Positions 26,705 to 36,445 of a DNA stretch of 64,000 nt are shown here, piece after piece (positions within the stretch are counted from its first letter, which is position 1; each line of letters begins with the position of its first letter). The stretch covers positions 1-64,000 of the forward strand of contig CAYGUX010000012.1 of the NCBI GenBank assembly GCA_964353175.1, read 5' to 3'. The notes below the pieces were generated by a model. It saw nothing but the letters and a program-made list of their open reading frames with translations, searched no databases and was not told the DNA's origin. The translations under genes and the position numbers were made by a program. This DNA is from JAIYCX01 sp964353175 (GTDB lineage Bacteria > Bdellovibrionota_C > UBA2361 > SZUA-149 > DAOLCO01).

Positions 26705-27712
26705 ATGAGTTCAACACAAATTTCAAATATGCCGGTGGATATAGCTATAAAAGAATTTAATTCTATTTTTTTGAAGCTTCACTCAGAAGTTAAAAAAGCT
26801 ATTGTTGGACAAGAACTTACCGTACCACTAAGCCTCACGGCTTTATTCGCGGGAGGCCACTTACTTTTAGAAGGTGCTCCAGGAGTAGGAAAAACCTTAT
26901 TGGTTAGAAGTATGTCTAAAGTATTAGGCCTTCAATTCCAGAGAATACAGTTCACTTCAGATCTGATGCCCTCTGATATTACAGGAACACAAATCATTTC
27001 AGAATCAGCCAGTGGTCATAGGGAGTTTGAATTTAAACAAGGTCCTATTTTTACACAACTACTACTTGCAGATGAAATCAATAGAGCTGGACCCAAAACA
27101 CAATCAGCTCTTCTTGAGGCAATGGAGGAGAAACAAGTTACCGTACTCGGCACAACTCACATACTACCAAAACCCTTCTTTGTTCTAGCTACACAAAATC
27201 CTATTGAGCTTGAAGGCACATACCCTCTACCAGAAGCGCAATTAGATAGATTTATGTTTAAACTCATAATTCCTTCCCCGAACTCAGATGAATTAAAAGA
27301 GATCCTAGATAGGACAACTGGCAGTGAATCTCCTTCTTTGAGCCAAGTAATCCCAATAGGAAGAGAAGTAGAAACCATTCAAGGACTACAGAACTTAGTA
27401 AGAAAAGTAGTCTTATCAACTGCTGTAAAGGACTATCTAGTTGGGATTCTATCCGCACTTAATCCTGAGAATTCTCACTCTCCAAAAGTTACTCGACAAT
27501 ATGTGAGATTTGCTCCTGGGCCTAGAGGCGCTCAAGCAATAATCCTTGGATCAAAAGTAATGGCGCTTATGGATAAGCGAATGAATGTATCCATAGAAGA
27601 CATCAAACAGATACTTCTACCAGCTCTAAGACATCGTTTAGTATTACAATTTCAAGCAGAAGCAGATGGGATTAGCAGTGATCAAATCATTAAAGAAGTA
27701 GCAAGAATTTAG
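26705..27712 (+). CDS. MoxR-family AAA+ ATPase
   Basis: This is a 335-residue AAA+ chaperone-like ATPase. Walker A is EGAPGVGKTLLVRS, Walker B is LLLADEINRAGPKTQSALLEAMEE, and sensor/arginine-finger region YPLPEAQLDRFMFK is present. MoxR proteins work with VWA-domain partners to mature or insert metal or envelope complexes. The next three genes encode exactly such partners (DUF58, BatA-like, VWA), so this is a full MoxR/Bat operon. Confidence 0.95.
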   Translation: MSSTQISNMPVDIAIKEFNSIFLKLHSEVKKAIVGQELTVPLSLTALFAGGHLLLEGAPGVGKTLLVRSMSKVLGLQFQRIQFTSDLMPSDITGTQIISESASGHREFEFKQGPIFTQLLLADEINRAGPKTQSALLEAMEEKQVTVLGTTHILPKPFFVLATQNPIELEGTYPLPEAQLDRFMFKLIIPSPNSDELKEILDRTTGSESPSLSQVIPIGREVETIQGLQNLVRKVVLSTAVKDYLVGILSALNPENSHSPKVTRQYVRFAPGPRGAQAIILGSKVMALMDKRMNVSIEDIKQILLPALRHRLVLQFQAEADGISSDQIIKEVARI

Positions 27713-27726
27713 AAAAGGCCTAATTA

Positions 27727-28575
27727 ATGGCGATACTTTCCGCAGAAGAACTTTCTGCCTTAGACAAACTTCAGATAAATTCTAGAAGAGCAGTATTAGG
27801 CAAAAGACAGGGAATACATAAGTCTAATAAAAGAGGCTCTGGTTTAGAATTTTCTGAATTTAAACAATACACACCAGGAGATGATTTCAGATCAATCGAC
27901 TGGAATACAAGTGCACGCACTGACAAACTATATTCAAAACTCTTCAGGGAAGAACAAGACCTAACCCTAGTAATAGTATTAGATCTTTCGAAGTCCTTAA
28001 ATATAGGCCAAAGTGCCGCTATGGCTAAAAAACTAGCTTTAAGTCTAGCCTACGTCACGCTTAAATCTGGGGACAAAGTAACTCTAATCATACCGGGTGG
28101 CAAACAGACCAAAGCAAGCTCAAAGGCCAGCAGTTTTCACATAATGGAAAAACTACTTGAAGGAGAGGAAGAAACTAGGCATGAAGACATATCTGCTTCG
28201 ATAAGACTGGCCTTAGCCCAGAATCGATTACCTGGTAAAGTTGTTATAATCTCTGATTATCTATTCGACTTAAAAAACATCGAAAGTAGTCTATTATATA
28301 TTTCTAGTAAAAACTTTCAAGCAACTCTCATAGGCATAGATTATGAGAATGAATCGGGAAATGGTATTTTTACAGACTCCGAAACAGGTGAAGAGTTAGA
28401 GCGAGATATTTCAGAAGAAGACCAAAAAGATATTGAAAGAATGAAGTTCCTTCACTTTCAAGAACTAGAGCGCCTAGCTCATTTTTACAACTCAGACTAT
28501 ATTCCCGTCTCTAGAAATGCAAAAATTTTAGACGTGGTTTATTCAAAGCTCATAAATAATAAGGTTTTATCCTAA
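27727..28575 (+). CDS. DUF58 domain protein (VWA-like, Bat operon)
   Basis: This is a 282-residue soluble protein. The DUF58 hallmark is GSGLEFSEFKQYTPGDDFRSIDWNTSARTDKLYSKLF, followed by a degenerate VWA fold beginning VIVLDLSKSL with a DxSxS-like metal site. It is next to moxR and overlaps the BatA-like gene by one base. It is probably the MoxR client or adaptor. Confidence 0.92.
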   Translation: MAILSAEELSALDKLQINSRRAVLGKRQGIHKSNKRGSGLEFSEFKQYTPGDDFRSIDWNTSARTDKLYSKLFREEQDLTLVIVLDLSKSLNIGQSAAMAKKLALSLAYVTLKSGDKVTLIIPGGKQTKASSKASSFHIMEKLLEGEEETRHEDISASIRLALAQNRLPGKVVIISDYLFDLKNIESSLLYISSKNFQATLIGIDYENESGNGIFTDSETGEELERDISEEDQKDIERMKFLHFQELERLAHFYNSDYIPVSRNAKILDVVYSKLINNKVLS

Positions 28576-30335
28576 TGAGCGTGTTCCTACCGATTTTTTC
28601 TGCCTTACTCTCTATTGGATTAATTTTTTATTCATATAAGAATAGAAAATCTGCTACAAGTAAGATTCTACCAAGTCTATTTTTTCTAAAACAACTAGCC
28701 CCCAAAGCCCCTAAAAGTAGGAAAAGGAAACTTCCTTTTAGGTTCTTCTTAGAACTACTTTTTATCAGCATCATCTCAAGCATACTACTACTAGCCAATG
28801 ACCTAAGTAATCAAAAAAAATATAGGCTCATCCTAGACGTCTCCCAAAGTATGGAAGCTGAAACAAATGGCTCAAGCCGATTTAAATTAGCTAAAGCAGA
28901 CTTACTGCACTTTATATCTACTCAAGATTCATCCACTCAATATTATTTTGAAACAACTCCATCGAATAAACAAACTAATGATTTATTAAATCGCTCAGAA
29001 TTGGAACAAATAATAAACGAAACCCAGACTATTCCACTTCCAGATGAATTCTCTAGCTTAGGTGAACTTGAAACAACCTTTGATGAGTCGATAGTATTTA
29101 CAGATAAAAAAATATCAGGTTCTTCGCTTACTCAGAAAAGAAATTACCACAGCCCTGAATCAAATCTAGCTTTAATCTCGGTAAAGACTCCAAGTAGAAA
29201 GGATCTCAAATATTTAAACGTACATTATTTTTTCTCAGGTAGCGGGTCTAACTCCTTTGACCTAAGCATCAAAGAACTAAGTAGCAATAAGACTATACAC
29301 AAAGAGAAAGTAGAGGTCCTTTCGCCAGGTCGCGGGAATGTAAGTATCCAACTAAACGATAACTTATCAAAAAACTCCTACTACCAAATAAATATTTCAG
29401 ACTCCCTACAAATTGACTCTATTAAAACTGATAATAAAATCTTTCTCTCTCCTACAGAAGAAGAGAGCCAAGACATTCTACTAATCAGCCCCAACAATAC
29501 TGGCTCATATAATTTAAACAGCATTAAGGCTCTTGTTTCTGGGCCAGCTAAACTAATTTCTGAAGAAGAGTACCAAGCTCTCTCAAAGGATATAAAAGAA
29601 GCATCTCCCCTTCAAGTCTTCTATAAAACTCCTATGCCCAAGGATATCTTAGCACCTACTTTAATAATACTGCCCTCTACAAACTCCAGCCTACTAGATA
29701 TTAAAGGCATCATCCCATCACCTCAAATCTCCTCTTGGAATGAATCAAGTCAGATTACTAGGTATATTAGTTTTGAAAACTTAAAACTACTCTCTGCAAT
29801 AAGTTTTAAAGAAGCCTTCTGGGGGAATCCCATTATTAGAGTCAATGGCTCTGTCAGCCTAATAGAAGGGCAAATTAACGGCTTTCCAGTGATTGCTTCT
29901 GGAATCGAGCTACTACCTTTCGAAGGTAAAGACAGCCCAAGTGCTAGTATTTTAATGCTTAACATATTAAAGAAACTAGACGGAACAAATAAACAAGACA
30001 CTGCTGAACCTCTTAGTCTAAACGCAGGGGATACTGCGATCGAACTTCTTAGCAAAAAACCATATACACTCTCTCAAAGCCTACCAAGTGGTATTTACGA
30101 GATTAATAGAAGTTCTGAGCAAAATAAAAATCAAAAACATATAGAAATAAGCAATGATTTTAATCTTGAAGAGTCAGATACAAGAACTTTAAACGAAGAG
30201 ATTGTTACAATAAAAAAAGGCATCTCGAAGCCAAAAATATTTGAAACAGATCTTCTATTTAATCTTTCAATACTCGCTCTTGCCATTCTTGGACTTGATC
30301 TCCTACTAATATTAATATTAGGGAGGGAAATATGA
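28575..30335 (+). CDS. BatA-like membrane protein with VWA-like domain
   Basis: This is a 586-residue protein. The N-terminal BatA-type double helix is visible (VFLPIFSALLSIGLIFYSYK, then FFLELLFISIISSILLLA), followed by RLILDVSQSMEAE with a metal-site DxSxS. A long extracytoplasmic region with beta-rich sequence comes next, then a final membrane helix (SILALAILGLDLLLILILG). It overlaps the next gene by 4 bases. Expected to sit in the inner membrane as part of the Bat complex. Confidence 0.8.
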   Translation: MSVFLPIFSALLSIGLIFYSYKNRKSATSKILPSLFFLKQLAPKAPKSRKRKLPFRFFLELLFISIISSILLLANDLSNQKKYRLILDVSQSMEAETNGSSRFKLAKADLLHFISTQDSSTQYYFETTPSNKQTNDLLNRSELEQIINETQTIPLPDEFSSLGELETTFDESIVFTDKKISGSSLTQKRNYHSPESNLALISVKTPSRKDLKYLNVHYFFSGSGSNSFDLSIKELSSNKTIHKEKVEVLSPGRGNVSIQLNDNLSKNSYYQINISDSLQIDSIKTDNKIFLSPTEEESQDILLISPNNTGSYNLNSIKALVSGPAKLISEEEYQALSKDIKEASPLQVFYKTPMPKDILAPTLIILPSTNSSLLDIKGIIPSPQISSWNESSQITRYISFENLKLLSAISFKEAFWGNPIIRVNGSVSLIEGQINGFPVIASGIELLPFEGKDSPSASILMLNILKKLDGTNKQDTAEPLSLNAGDTAIELLSKKPYTLSQSLPSGIYEINRSSEQNKNQKHIEISNDFNLEESDTRTLNEEIVTIKKGISKPKIFETDLLFNLSILALAILGLDLLLILILGREI

Positions 30336-32851
30336 ACTTAGACTTTCTGTTCTTAGAAGGACTTAAGCTATCCTCACCTAACGAACTATATTTTATTCTA
30401 CTTAGCCTTGGCTTATCCTTAATTAGTAGCATACGTGGGAAACGCGGTATATTTTCTTTTTTTACACGCTCTCTGATTTTCGTCTCACTAATTTTAGTAA
30501 TTTGGCCGCCGAAATTTAACGAAAACTTTGAAGAAGCTGAGTCTGAAACCCTCATAGCTTTAATTGATTCAAGTACCAGTATGAGTAAGGCTGCGATAGA
30601 AGCCTGCCAAACTGAAATTAAGAAACAGAGTAGTGATATTTTATTCTTTTCTAGTAACTTAAACGATTCCACTGAAGGAGAGTCTGATGCACTAGGAACT
30701 ACAAACATAGAAGATAGTCTTTTAAGCCTCTCTAAAAAAGTGCGAAATAAAAAGGTATTGATCTGCTCTGATGGCATCGAGACTAAGGGTAATGCTCTTA
30801 ATGCCATTCCCCTACTAAGAGAAAATAAAATTGAATTAATTCCTGTTTACCCTGATGCAAGACTACTTCTTAGCTCTGGTTTAAAATTAAGCTCATTAGA
30901 AGTACCTATTAAAGTAAGTCAGGGACAAAGAATTCCCTTAGGCTTCACCTTAGAAAATTTATCAGATTCAAATATCAAAGACGATCTTGAAATACTTATA
31001 GACTCTCAAAAGCATTCCGACTTTACAGACAGTGTAGGTTCTTCCTCATCTAAAGCATTTAAACGAACACTGGAACCACTAGCCCCGGGAAGGCATAAGA
31101 TCAGCATTGTTTCTAAAAATTCGGCGCAAGCACTTCATAAATGGGTACTTGTTGAAGAAAACTTAAAACCACTTATTCTGCATTCAGATGAGAAAGAATC
31201 TCTATTACTTCGGAAAATCTACCCAATCTTAGGCATTAAACCAGAACATATTCTAATTAGTTCCCTAAACTCACTACCAAGCTCACTAGAAACATATAGC
31301 ACCGTTGTACTAAATGACATTCCAGCGAATAAATTGAGTGGAGACTTTCTAAATCGATTAAAAACTCATGTCAGCTCAGGCAAAAGACTAGTAATACTTG
31401 GCGGTGACTCCAGCTTTGGTTTAGGTAAATATCAAACTTCACCTATTAATGAACTTTCCCCACTACTACCAGTCCCACCAAGGTCAAAGGTAGAAAGGCT
31501 TCCATCAGCAGTGATGCTGGTAGTTGATAAGTCTGGCAGTATGGCTGAGCAAGGTAAAATCATGTCCGCAAGAATGGCGGCGCTTAGCTCAATTCAATCA
31601 TTAAAAGACGAGGACTATGTTGGGGTAATCGGTTTTGACTCAGGCCCTATATCGATTGTTGAGTTGGGTAAGGTAAAAGACGTAAAAGGAAACGCAAGAG
31701 AAAGACTTCAAGGCAATCTCACCGCTAAAGGCCACACCAATCTTCTTCCCGCCCTTTCCCTAGCTAGACTGCGTTTAGAAAACATAAAAGCAGGAAGAAA
31801 ACACATCATTGTTCTAAGCGACGGACAAATTCCGCAATCAAGAAGTGACGCGTTTGTACAAGAATTGAATCGAATAAGAAAACAACATATTACTATCTCA
31901 ACGGTTGCCCTAGGATATGAAGCTGATGTTCAATTCATGAAGATGGTCGCGGAACAAGGTCGAGGGAGTTTCTACCAAACACTCGATCCATCAAGACTTC
32001 CAAAACTTTTCGTAGATGACATTAAAGTCGCCGTTGGGGAGGACACTATTAGCGAACAGGCTGAATATGATATCGAAAAAGGTCCTTCAGGTTTAATTTC
32101 AACCTCAACAGAAGTCCCACCTCCTTTAGGTGGGTTTATCGAAACTAAAAAAAGAGAGGGGGCCAATCTAGAACTTACAACACTTAAAGGCGAAGAGAAA
32201 TTCCCGATTTTAGCTAGCATAAATGTTGGAAATGGAAGAGTCATCGCTTTCGCTTCTGATCTACAAGGCAGGTGGAGTAAAACGTGGTTACGGTGGAATG
32301 AATTGGTTAGATTTGTAAGTGATTTAACTGGCACAAATAGTAGTGGAAAGGGAGAGGGCTTAAGTAAGGAAAGTCAATTTGATTTTAGATACACTGTTAC
32401 CGGTGGTGTAGTGAAATTTGAATTATATATATATGACAAAAGTGCTATTCAAGGTGGAAGGCCAGTATCATTGGCACTAACAGATAAGAATAGAAGTCCC
32501 ATAAAATCACTCGAGTTTTCCCCTAAGGAAGAAGGCTTATATACAACATCTACCGTAATAAAAAATAGCGGAGACTACTTCTTGAATGGAAACATAGGCA
32601 CATTAGAAGTTAAAGATATCGGACTAAACATAAACCCAAAAGATCTAGGAGAATATCAAGGTGGTGGAATTAATTATGACCTACTTGAAGAGCTTAGGAT
32701 AGCTACTAGAAGATCCGATGGAAAGATACTTGAAAAGAAAGCATCTTCTAATAAAGAGGAAGGTACGGAAAAGTATTTGGACACTAGGAACTTGATTTAT
32801 CTTTGTATGTTATTGTTGATGGTGGAGGTTTTGGTTAGGGAGAGAAGATAG
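30332..32851 (+). CDS. large VWA / glutamine-amidotransferase-like membrane protein of the Bat operon
   Basis: This is an 839-residue protein with two N-terminal membrane helices and a first VWA-like element (LIALIDSSTSMSKAA near residue 72). A Rossmann-like region around LVILGGDSSFGLGKY resembles the class I amidotransferase-like domain of such proteins. A complete VWA domain starts near residue 391 (VMLVVDKSGSMAEQG) with later Thr and Asp ligands (GHTNLLPAL, VLSDGQIP), and a C-terminal helix follows. It closes the operon. Confidence 0.82.
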   Translation: MNLDFLFLEGLKLSSPNELYFILLSLGLSLISSIRGKRGIFSFFTRSLIFVSLILVIWPPKFNENFEEAESETLIALIDSSTSMSKAAIEACQTEIKKQSSDILFFSSNLNDSTEGESDALGTTNIEDSLLSLSKKVRNKKVLICSDGIETKGNALNAIPLLRENKIELIPVYPDARLLLSSGLKLSSLEVPIKVSQGQRIPLGFTLENLSDSNIKDDLEILIDSQKHSDFTDSVGSSSSKAFKRTLEPLAPGRHKISIVSKNSAQALHKWVLVEENLKPLILHSDEKESLLLRKIYPILGIKPEHILISSLNSLPSSLETYSTVVLNDIPANKLSGDFLNRLKTHVSSGKRLVILGGDSSFGLGKYQTSPINELSPLLPVPPRSKVERLPSAVMLVVDKSGSMAEQGKIMSARMAALSSIQSLKDEDYVGVIGFDSGPISIVELGKVKDVKGNARERLQGNLTAKGHTNLLPALSLARLRLENIKAGRKHIIVLSDGQIPQSRSDAFVQELNRIRKQHITISTVALGYEADVQFMKMVAEQGRGSFYQTLDPSRLPKLFVDDIKVAVGEDTISEQAEYDIEKGPSGLISTSTEVPPPLGGFIETKKREGANLELTTLKGEEKFPILASINVGNGRVIAFASDLQGRWSKTWLRWNELVRFVSDLTGTNSSGKGEGLSKESQFDFRYTVTGGVVKFELYIYDKSAIQGGRPVSLALTDKNRSPIKSLEFSPKEEGLYTTSTVIKNSGDYFLNGNIGTLEVKDIGLNINPKDLGEYQGGGINYDLLEELRIATRRSDGKILEKKASSNKEEGTEKYLDTRNLIYLCMLLLMVEVLVRERR

Positions 32852-32926
32852 GGAGGGGAGAATTTGAATTTGTTTAGTAGTGCCTCGTTTTTTTAAGGTA
32901 CCCTGGATTAAAGTAGGTGAATCCAA

Positions 32927-33859
32927 TTAAGAATACGCTCTCATAGTCCCTATTTTTACAGCACTATATATCATCTCATGACAGGGAACATCGACTCCTT
33001 TCTCTTTTCCAATCTTAACAATAGTCCCACTCAATGATTCTATTTCCGTTTTCCTATTATTCTCTATATCGACTAACAAAGATGACTTAGCACTAAGATT
33101 CGCATGTTTATAGGCTTCTAATTTTGCAATCATTTTCCCTCTTTCTACGGAGTCGAAGTCAATCCCCATAGAGGAGGAGACAGCGATACTCTCATCAAGA
33201 CATCTGACCATTAATGATAGAGCATTAGGAGAATTGGCGATTTTGCCTATCTCTGATCTACAAACAGCAGTCATACCAGAGAATGCACTTAACCAAATAA
33301 ACTTTCTCCATATTTCTTTTTCTATATTTGGAGCATAGTTTGCTTTTAACCCAGCTTCTCTAAAAATTTTCTCTATCTCCTTTAGCTCTACGTTATTAGA
33401 AACCCCTCTCTCACCAAAATACATAGTACAAGGCCCTGCAGTTTGCTCAACAACTCCAGGGGATGTTCGTGCAGAAATGATATAAGTAAATCCTGGATAG
33501 ACTTTAGCATTAGGTATGTATTTTTTTATAGTAGTATCGTTTTGGATTCCATTGAGTAGCGGAATAACAATAGTAGAAGGTTGAACAATAGGAACAAGTT
33601 CTTTTGCAATTACCTCTAAATCATACACTTTTGAGGAGATAAGAATTAAATCCGGCTCTACTAATTTAGAAATTGAATCTACAACACTAAGGTCTTGAAT
33701 AAGGTAATCTTTCTCAACGGTTTTTAATGTTAAACCATTCTCCTTAAGTGCTTCATATTGTGCCCCCCGCGCTACAAACGTCACATCGATCCCTGCATGG
33801 GCCAACAATCCACCAAAAAATCCTCCTACTCCACCAACTCCGATTATAGATATTTTCAT
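32927..33859 (-). CDS. panE: 2-dehydropantoate 2-reductase (ketopantoate reductase)
   Basis: This NADPH-dependent enzyme of pantothenate/CoA synthesis reduces ketopantoate. The 310-residue protein starts with the dinucleotide-binding ISIIGVGGVGGFFGGLLA, has LNGIQND in the middle and the catalytic Lys region EIWRKFIWLSAF. Paralogues of this family can act on other 2-oxoacids, so the assignment is family-level. It is divergent from the neighbouring HD hydrolase gene. Confidence 0.85.
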   Translation of the reverse strand: MKISIIGVGGVGGFFGGLLAHAGIDVTFVARGAQYEALKENGLTLKTVEKDYLIQDLSVVDSISKLVEPDLILISSKVYDLEVIAKELVPIVQPSTIVIPLLNGIQNDTTIKKYIPNAKVYPGFTYIISARTSPGVVEQTAGPCTMYFGERGVSNNVELKEIEKIFREAGLKANYAPNIEKEIWRKFIWLSAFSGMTAVCRSEIGKIANSPNALSLMVRCLDESIAVSSSMGIDFDSVERGKMIAKLEAYKHANLSAKSSLLVDIENNRKTEIESLSGTIVKIGKEKGVDVPCHEMIYSAVKIGTMRAYS

Positions 33860-33928
33860 GTTTGTATTCCTTTGAACTTTTCACTATACACTTAGCAACC
33901 TTAAATTATCTAACACTATTTACACACA

Positions 33929-34510
33929 ATGCATACACCCGCATCCCTACTTCCATTTATCCTACTCACAGAAAAACTGAAAAACACTAATAGAGTCACT
34001 ACGGTTGTCGGGACAAATCGAAGAGAAAACTCAGCTGAGCATTCTTGGCAGATTAGTTTATTGGCTATAGTATTTGCTGATTTTTCGAATGAAAAAATCG
34101 ATCTATTAAAAGTTTTAAAAATGCTTTTAATTCATGACTTACCAGAAGCCCTATGTGGAGATATTCCTCTGTACGCTACCGATAGATCAGCTGCAGTCGC
34201 AGAAGAGACCAAGGCCGCGGTAGCAGTATTTTCTATGTTACCTGAAAATCACAGCGAGGAACTTCATTCTTTATGGAAAGAATTTAACGAAAGGAAATCC
34301 GCTGAAGCCAAATTCTGTGCTGCCATGGATAGACTAGTCCCTTTTGTACAGAATATGAATACCGAAGGTGGATCATGGATAGAATTTAATGTTGATAGAA
34401 CAAAAGTAATTGAAAAAAGCCAACACGCTAAAGATGGATCAGAAGCAATATGGAGCTATCTATTAGAGCTAATAGATGAAGGGGTGAATAGAGGCTATAT
34501 AAGAGCATAG
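33929..34510 (+). CDS. HD-domain hydrolase (YfbR-like nucleotidase family)
   Basis: This is a 193-residue HD-superfamily protein. The metal and substrate motifs are NRRENSAEHSWQISLLA (first His), LLIHDLPEALCGDIP (His-Asp pair with following Glu) and EAKFCAAMDRLVPFVQN (late Asp). This arrangement matches COG1896 5'-deoxynucleotidases. The substrate is not provable from sequence. A hairpin with GGAAATTTCC arms follows the stop (34516-34545) and could end transcription. Confidence 0.8.
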   Translation: MHTPASLLPFILLTEKLKNTNRVTTVVGTNRRENSAEHSWQISLLAIVFADFSNEKIDLLKVLKMLLIHDLPEALCGDIPLYATDRSAAVAEETKAAVAVFSMLPENHSEELHSLWKEFNERKSAEAKFCAAMDRLVPFVQNMNTEGGSWIEFNVDRTKVIEKSQHAKDGSEAIWSYLLELIDEGVNRGYIRA

Positions 34511-34555
34511 AAAGTAAGCCGCAGGGGAAATTTCCTTTGGCTCGGTAGGCTAAAA

Positions 34556-34897
34556 TCACTCCAACTTAATCTTTTTTCGTTGAATGCAGTCCCCCATTGT
34601 AATCGCTAAGTTAATTGTACGATACTTAGATGTTTTCAGGGTCGTTCTGACTAATTCAATTCTCTCGGATACAAAGTCTCTATCTTCTTCCGGAATTGTA
34701 TCCTCCGGATTATCTAACAGTCTTTTAATTCTGCTGATATTCCTTTCATCAACTCCGCCAGCCATTAAGATATCCAAAATGACAAATGGCAGACTGCAGA
34801 GGACGTTCATACCATAAGATGAACGAACAACATCGCTGATCTGAGTTTCCATCATCCCAAAAAGAGTCTCTACGCTAGGTAATTCTTCAGTAGTCAT
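34556..34897 (-). CDS. protein of unknown function (single-gene unit)
   Basis: This is a 113-residue, mostly helical acidic product (MTTEELPSVETLFGMM...) with no domain I recognise. A TTG codon at 34915 would lengthen it, but ATG at 34897 has GGGAG seven bases upstream and is preferred. It stands alone with its own shared-type leader, next to the LOG-family unit, which has the same layout. Both look like insertions between the HD hydrolase and ROK genes. Confidence 0.55.
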   Translation of the reverse strand: MTTEELPSVETLFGMMETQISDVVRSSYGMNVLCSLPFVILDILMAGGVDERNISRIKRLLDNPEDTIPEEDRDFVSERIELVRTTLKTSKYRTINLAITMGDCIQRKKIKLE

Positions 34898-35097
34898 CTC
34901 AACACTCCCAAGCAAAGAACCAAAAGCTCTAGGCTCTAAACATATAAAAACCTAATCCTACGGCTTACAATAGAAATTTGTATCTCTATTTTAAGTCGAA
35001 AGCATAATTACAGCCGGGGCTTCTTTCGCTACGCACTCGAACTATCGAGAATCGTACCTAGCTGGAGGCTAGCTTAACTACCAAATCTTTCAAATCA
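34898..35097 (-). promoter_or_regulatory. shared structured 5' leader of the 34556-34897 gene
   Basis: Minus-strand GATTTGAAAGATTTGGTAG (35077-35097) is a shorter version of the shared motif. It is followed at once by the hairpin CTAGC-TGGAG-GCTAG (35058-35072), then a second structured stretch (GCGAAAG...CTTTCG) and AATAGA/TTCTATT arms before the ribosome site. Confidence 0.5.
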
Positions 35098-35099
35098 GT

Positions 35100-35141
35100 A
35101 AAAAGGCAGGGTTCAACTTCAAGTGACTTCCGTCGAACCTT
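35100..35141 (-). terminator. intrinsic terminator after the LOG-family gene
   Basis: On the minus strand AGGTTCGAC pairs with GTTGAACCC across 35109-35140, followed shortly by a five-T run (35100-35104). It lies 17 bases past the stop of the LOG-family gene. Confidence 0.65.
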
Positions 35142-35157
35142 GGACTGAATTCATACT

Positions 35158-35925
35158 TTAATTCAGGGGAATAACATCTTTCATTTCTCGATTTCTAAGG
35201 TATCGTCTCCATTTTTTTCGAGCAGTTATTACGAGCTTCATTGCTTCATCGTAATCGTCAGCCCTTTTCAGGAAACTGAGTTCTCTCATCTTTAATGTTC
35301 CTTCAACATCCATATCACTCAGAAGGTCAAAAAAACGGTCATACAAGGGACCAACTACAATAATCCAAGGTATGTACCCAATTTGCACTGATGGATGCAT
35401 TGGGAATAGGCAAGAATTTGTATTCTCCATTCCTTGGTATTTTTGTATTTGGTGGAGCTGTAGAAACTTAAACAGCTCCAGTAGAGTCCCTATACCTCCT
35501 TTTTCTGCGACTACGTGACAACAAGACAAGACGCCAAACACATCAAGCCGAAGACCAAAGTCCTCGGTGTTAAAGACATGCGAAACACCTGGATTAGTGC
35601 CTTGTTCAAACGGCAAGACAATAGGTACTCCGATCGATCGAGCTTGAGCATTTGGAGTAATCCTTTTTTGGTGCGCTGCTCCGCCATTAGCAGCCGCCAT
35701 GACTCCAGGGCCACCGCCAGTAACCACATCAATCCCGAGTCTGATGAGTCTGGCCGCGAACCAAAATATTGCCATGTAAGAAGGAGAACCCTCCGTGAGC
35801 CTCGCTGAGCCATAAATAGCTACTCGAAAACGATGTCCGTTATCCTTCCCCAACAAGGCCAGACAGGCATTCAGAGTATCTCTTGCTGAGGCCACAGCAT
35901 TAAAAAGTTGTCTTGAAATTCCCAC
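35158..35925 (-). CDS. LOG-family (lysine decarboxylase-like) Rossmann protein
   Basis: This is a 255-residue protein related to LOG phosphoribohydrolases and TIGR00725-type nucleotide-binding proteins. It shows VAIYGSARLTEG near residue 36, VVTGGGPGVMAAANGGA near residue 66, and VVAEKGGIGTLLELFKF near residue 138. The last corresponds to the family's PGGxGTxxE catalytic loop with Pro replaced by Lys. GTG start at 35925 has GGAGGA at ideal spacing. It is a one-gene unit with shared-type leader and terminator. Function could be nucleotide hydrolysis; the activity is unproven. Confidence 0.75.
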   Translation of the reverse strand: MGISRQLFNAVASARDTLNACLALLGKDNGHRFRVAIYGSARLTEGSPSYMAIFWFAARLIRLGIDVVTGGGPGVMAAANGGAAHQKRITPNAQARSIGVPIVLPFEQGTNPGVSHVFNTEDFGLRLDVFGVLSCCHVVAEKGGIGTLLELFKFLQLHQIQKYQGMENTNSCLFPMHPSVQIGYIPWIIVVGPLYDRFFDLLSDMDVEGTLKMRELSFLKRADDYDEAMKLVITARKKWRRYLRNREMKDVIPLN

Positions 35926-36265
35926 GTGCTATTCCTCCAACAACACCAAATCCTCGCTGGAAACACTCCAGATCCGATCCTTAGGTGTTACAAACAAACT
36001 CATTAAAAACACCCCATAAAAAAAATATGATTTACAAAATATTCTTAAGTGAGTTTGTCTGTTGGCACCGATAATGGTGATAAAATATAGTTGTCGTTGC
36101 GAAGGCTTGAAAGGGCTTTGCGGTTAATCCTCTCCCCCAACAAAAAACCAAACAAAACCTTATTCTCGAAGTTGAACCTAGCTTATGAAACGAACAGGGA
36201 TCTTGCCCTATCCTGATCATAGACTAATAGTCCCAATATCTACCCATTTAGATTTTTAAAAGAGC
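35926..36265 (-). promoter_or_regulatory. shared structured 5' leader of the LOG-family gene
   Basis: Minus-strand GCTCTTTTAAAAATCTAAAT then GGGTAGATA (36237-36265) matches the shared motif. Immediately downstream is the short palindrome GACTATTAGTC (36222-36232). A second hairpin (AACACC...GGTGTT, with CTGGA/TTCCAG inside) lies just before GGAGGA and the GTG start. Between 36266 and 36445 I see only AT-rich sequence that likely contains the promoter. Confidence 0.6.
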
Positions 36266-36445
36266 TTAATATCTCTTGAGATATGTGGAAGAACACTAAC
36301 ATTACCTACTAAAATAATCAAAACCCATAGATTGTTTAGAGGTTCCTATTAGAAAAACTAATAGTCTTTAATTTAGCCCTACGAAAAACCTAAGAATACT
36401 AATGGCTTCTCTATATCTCGATAGTCTAGCCATAGAGCTTTCTCC

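Noticed and set aside
34980..35070. tRNA-like appearance (GTTCGAGT and paired arms) upstream of the 34556-34897 gene
   Set aside because: No acceptor stem, anticodon arm or CCA region can be drawn; it fits better as leader hairpins.
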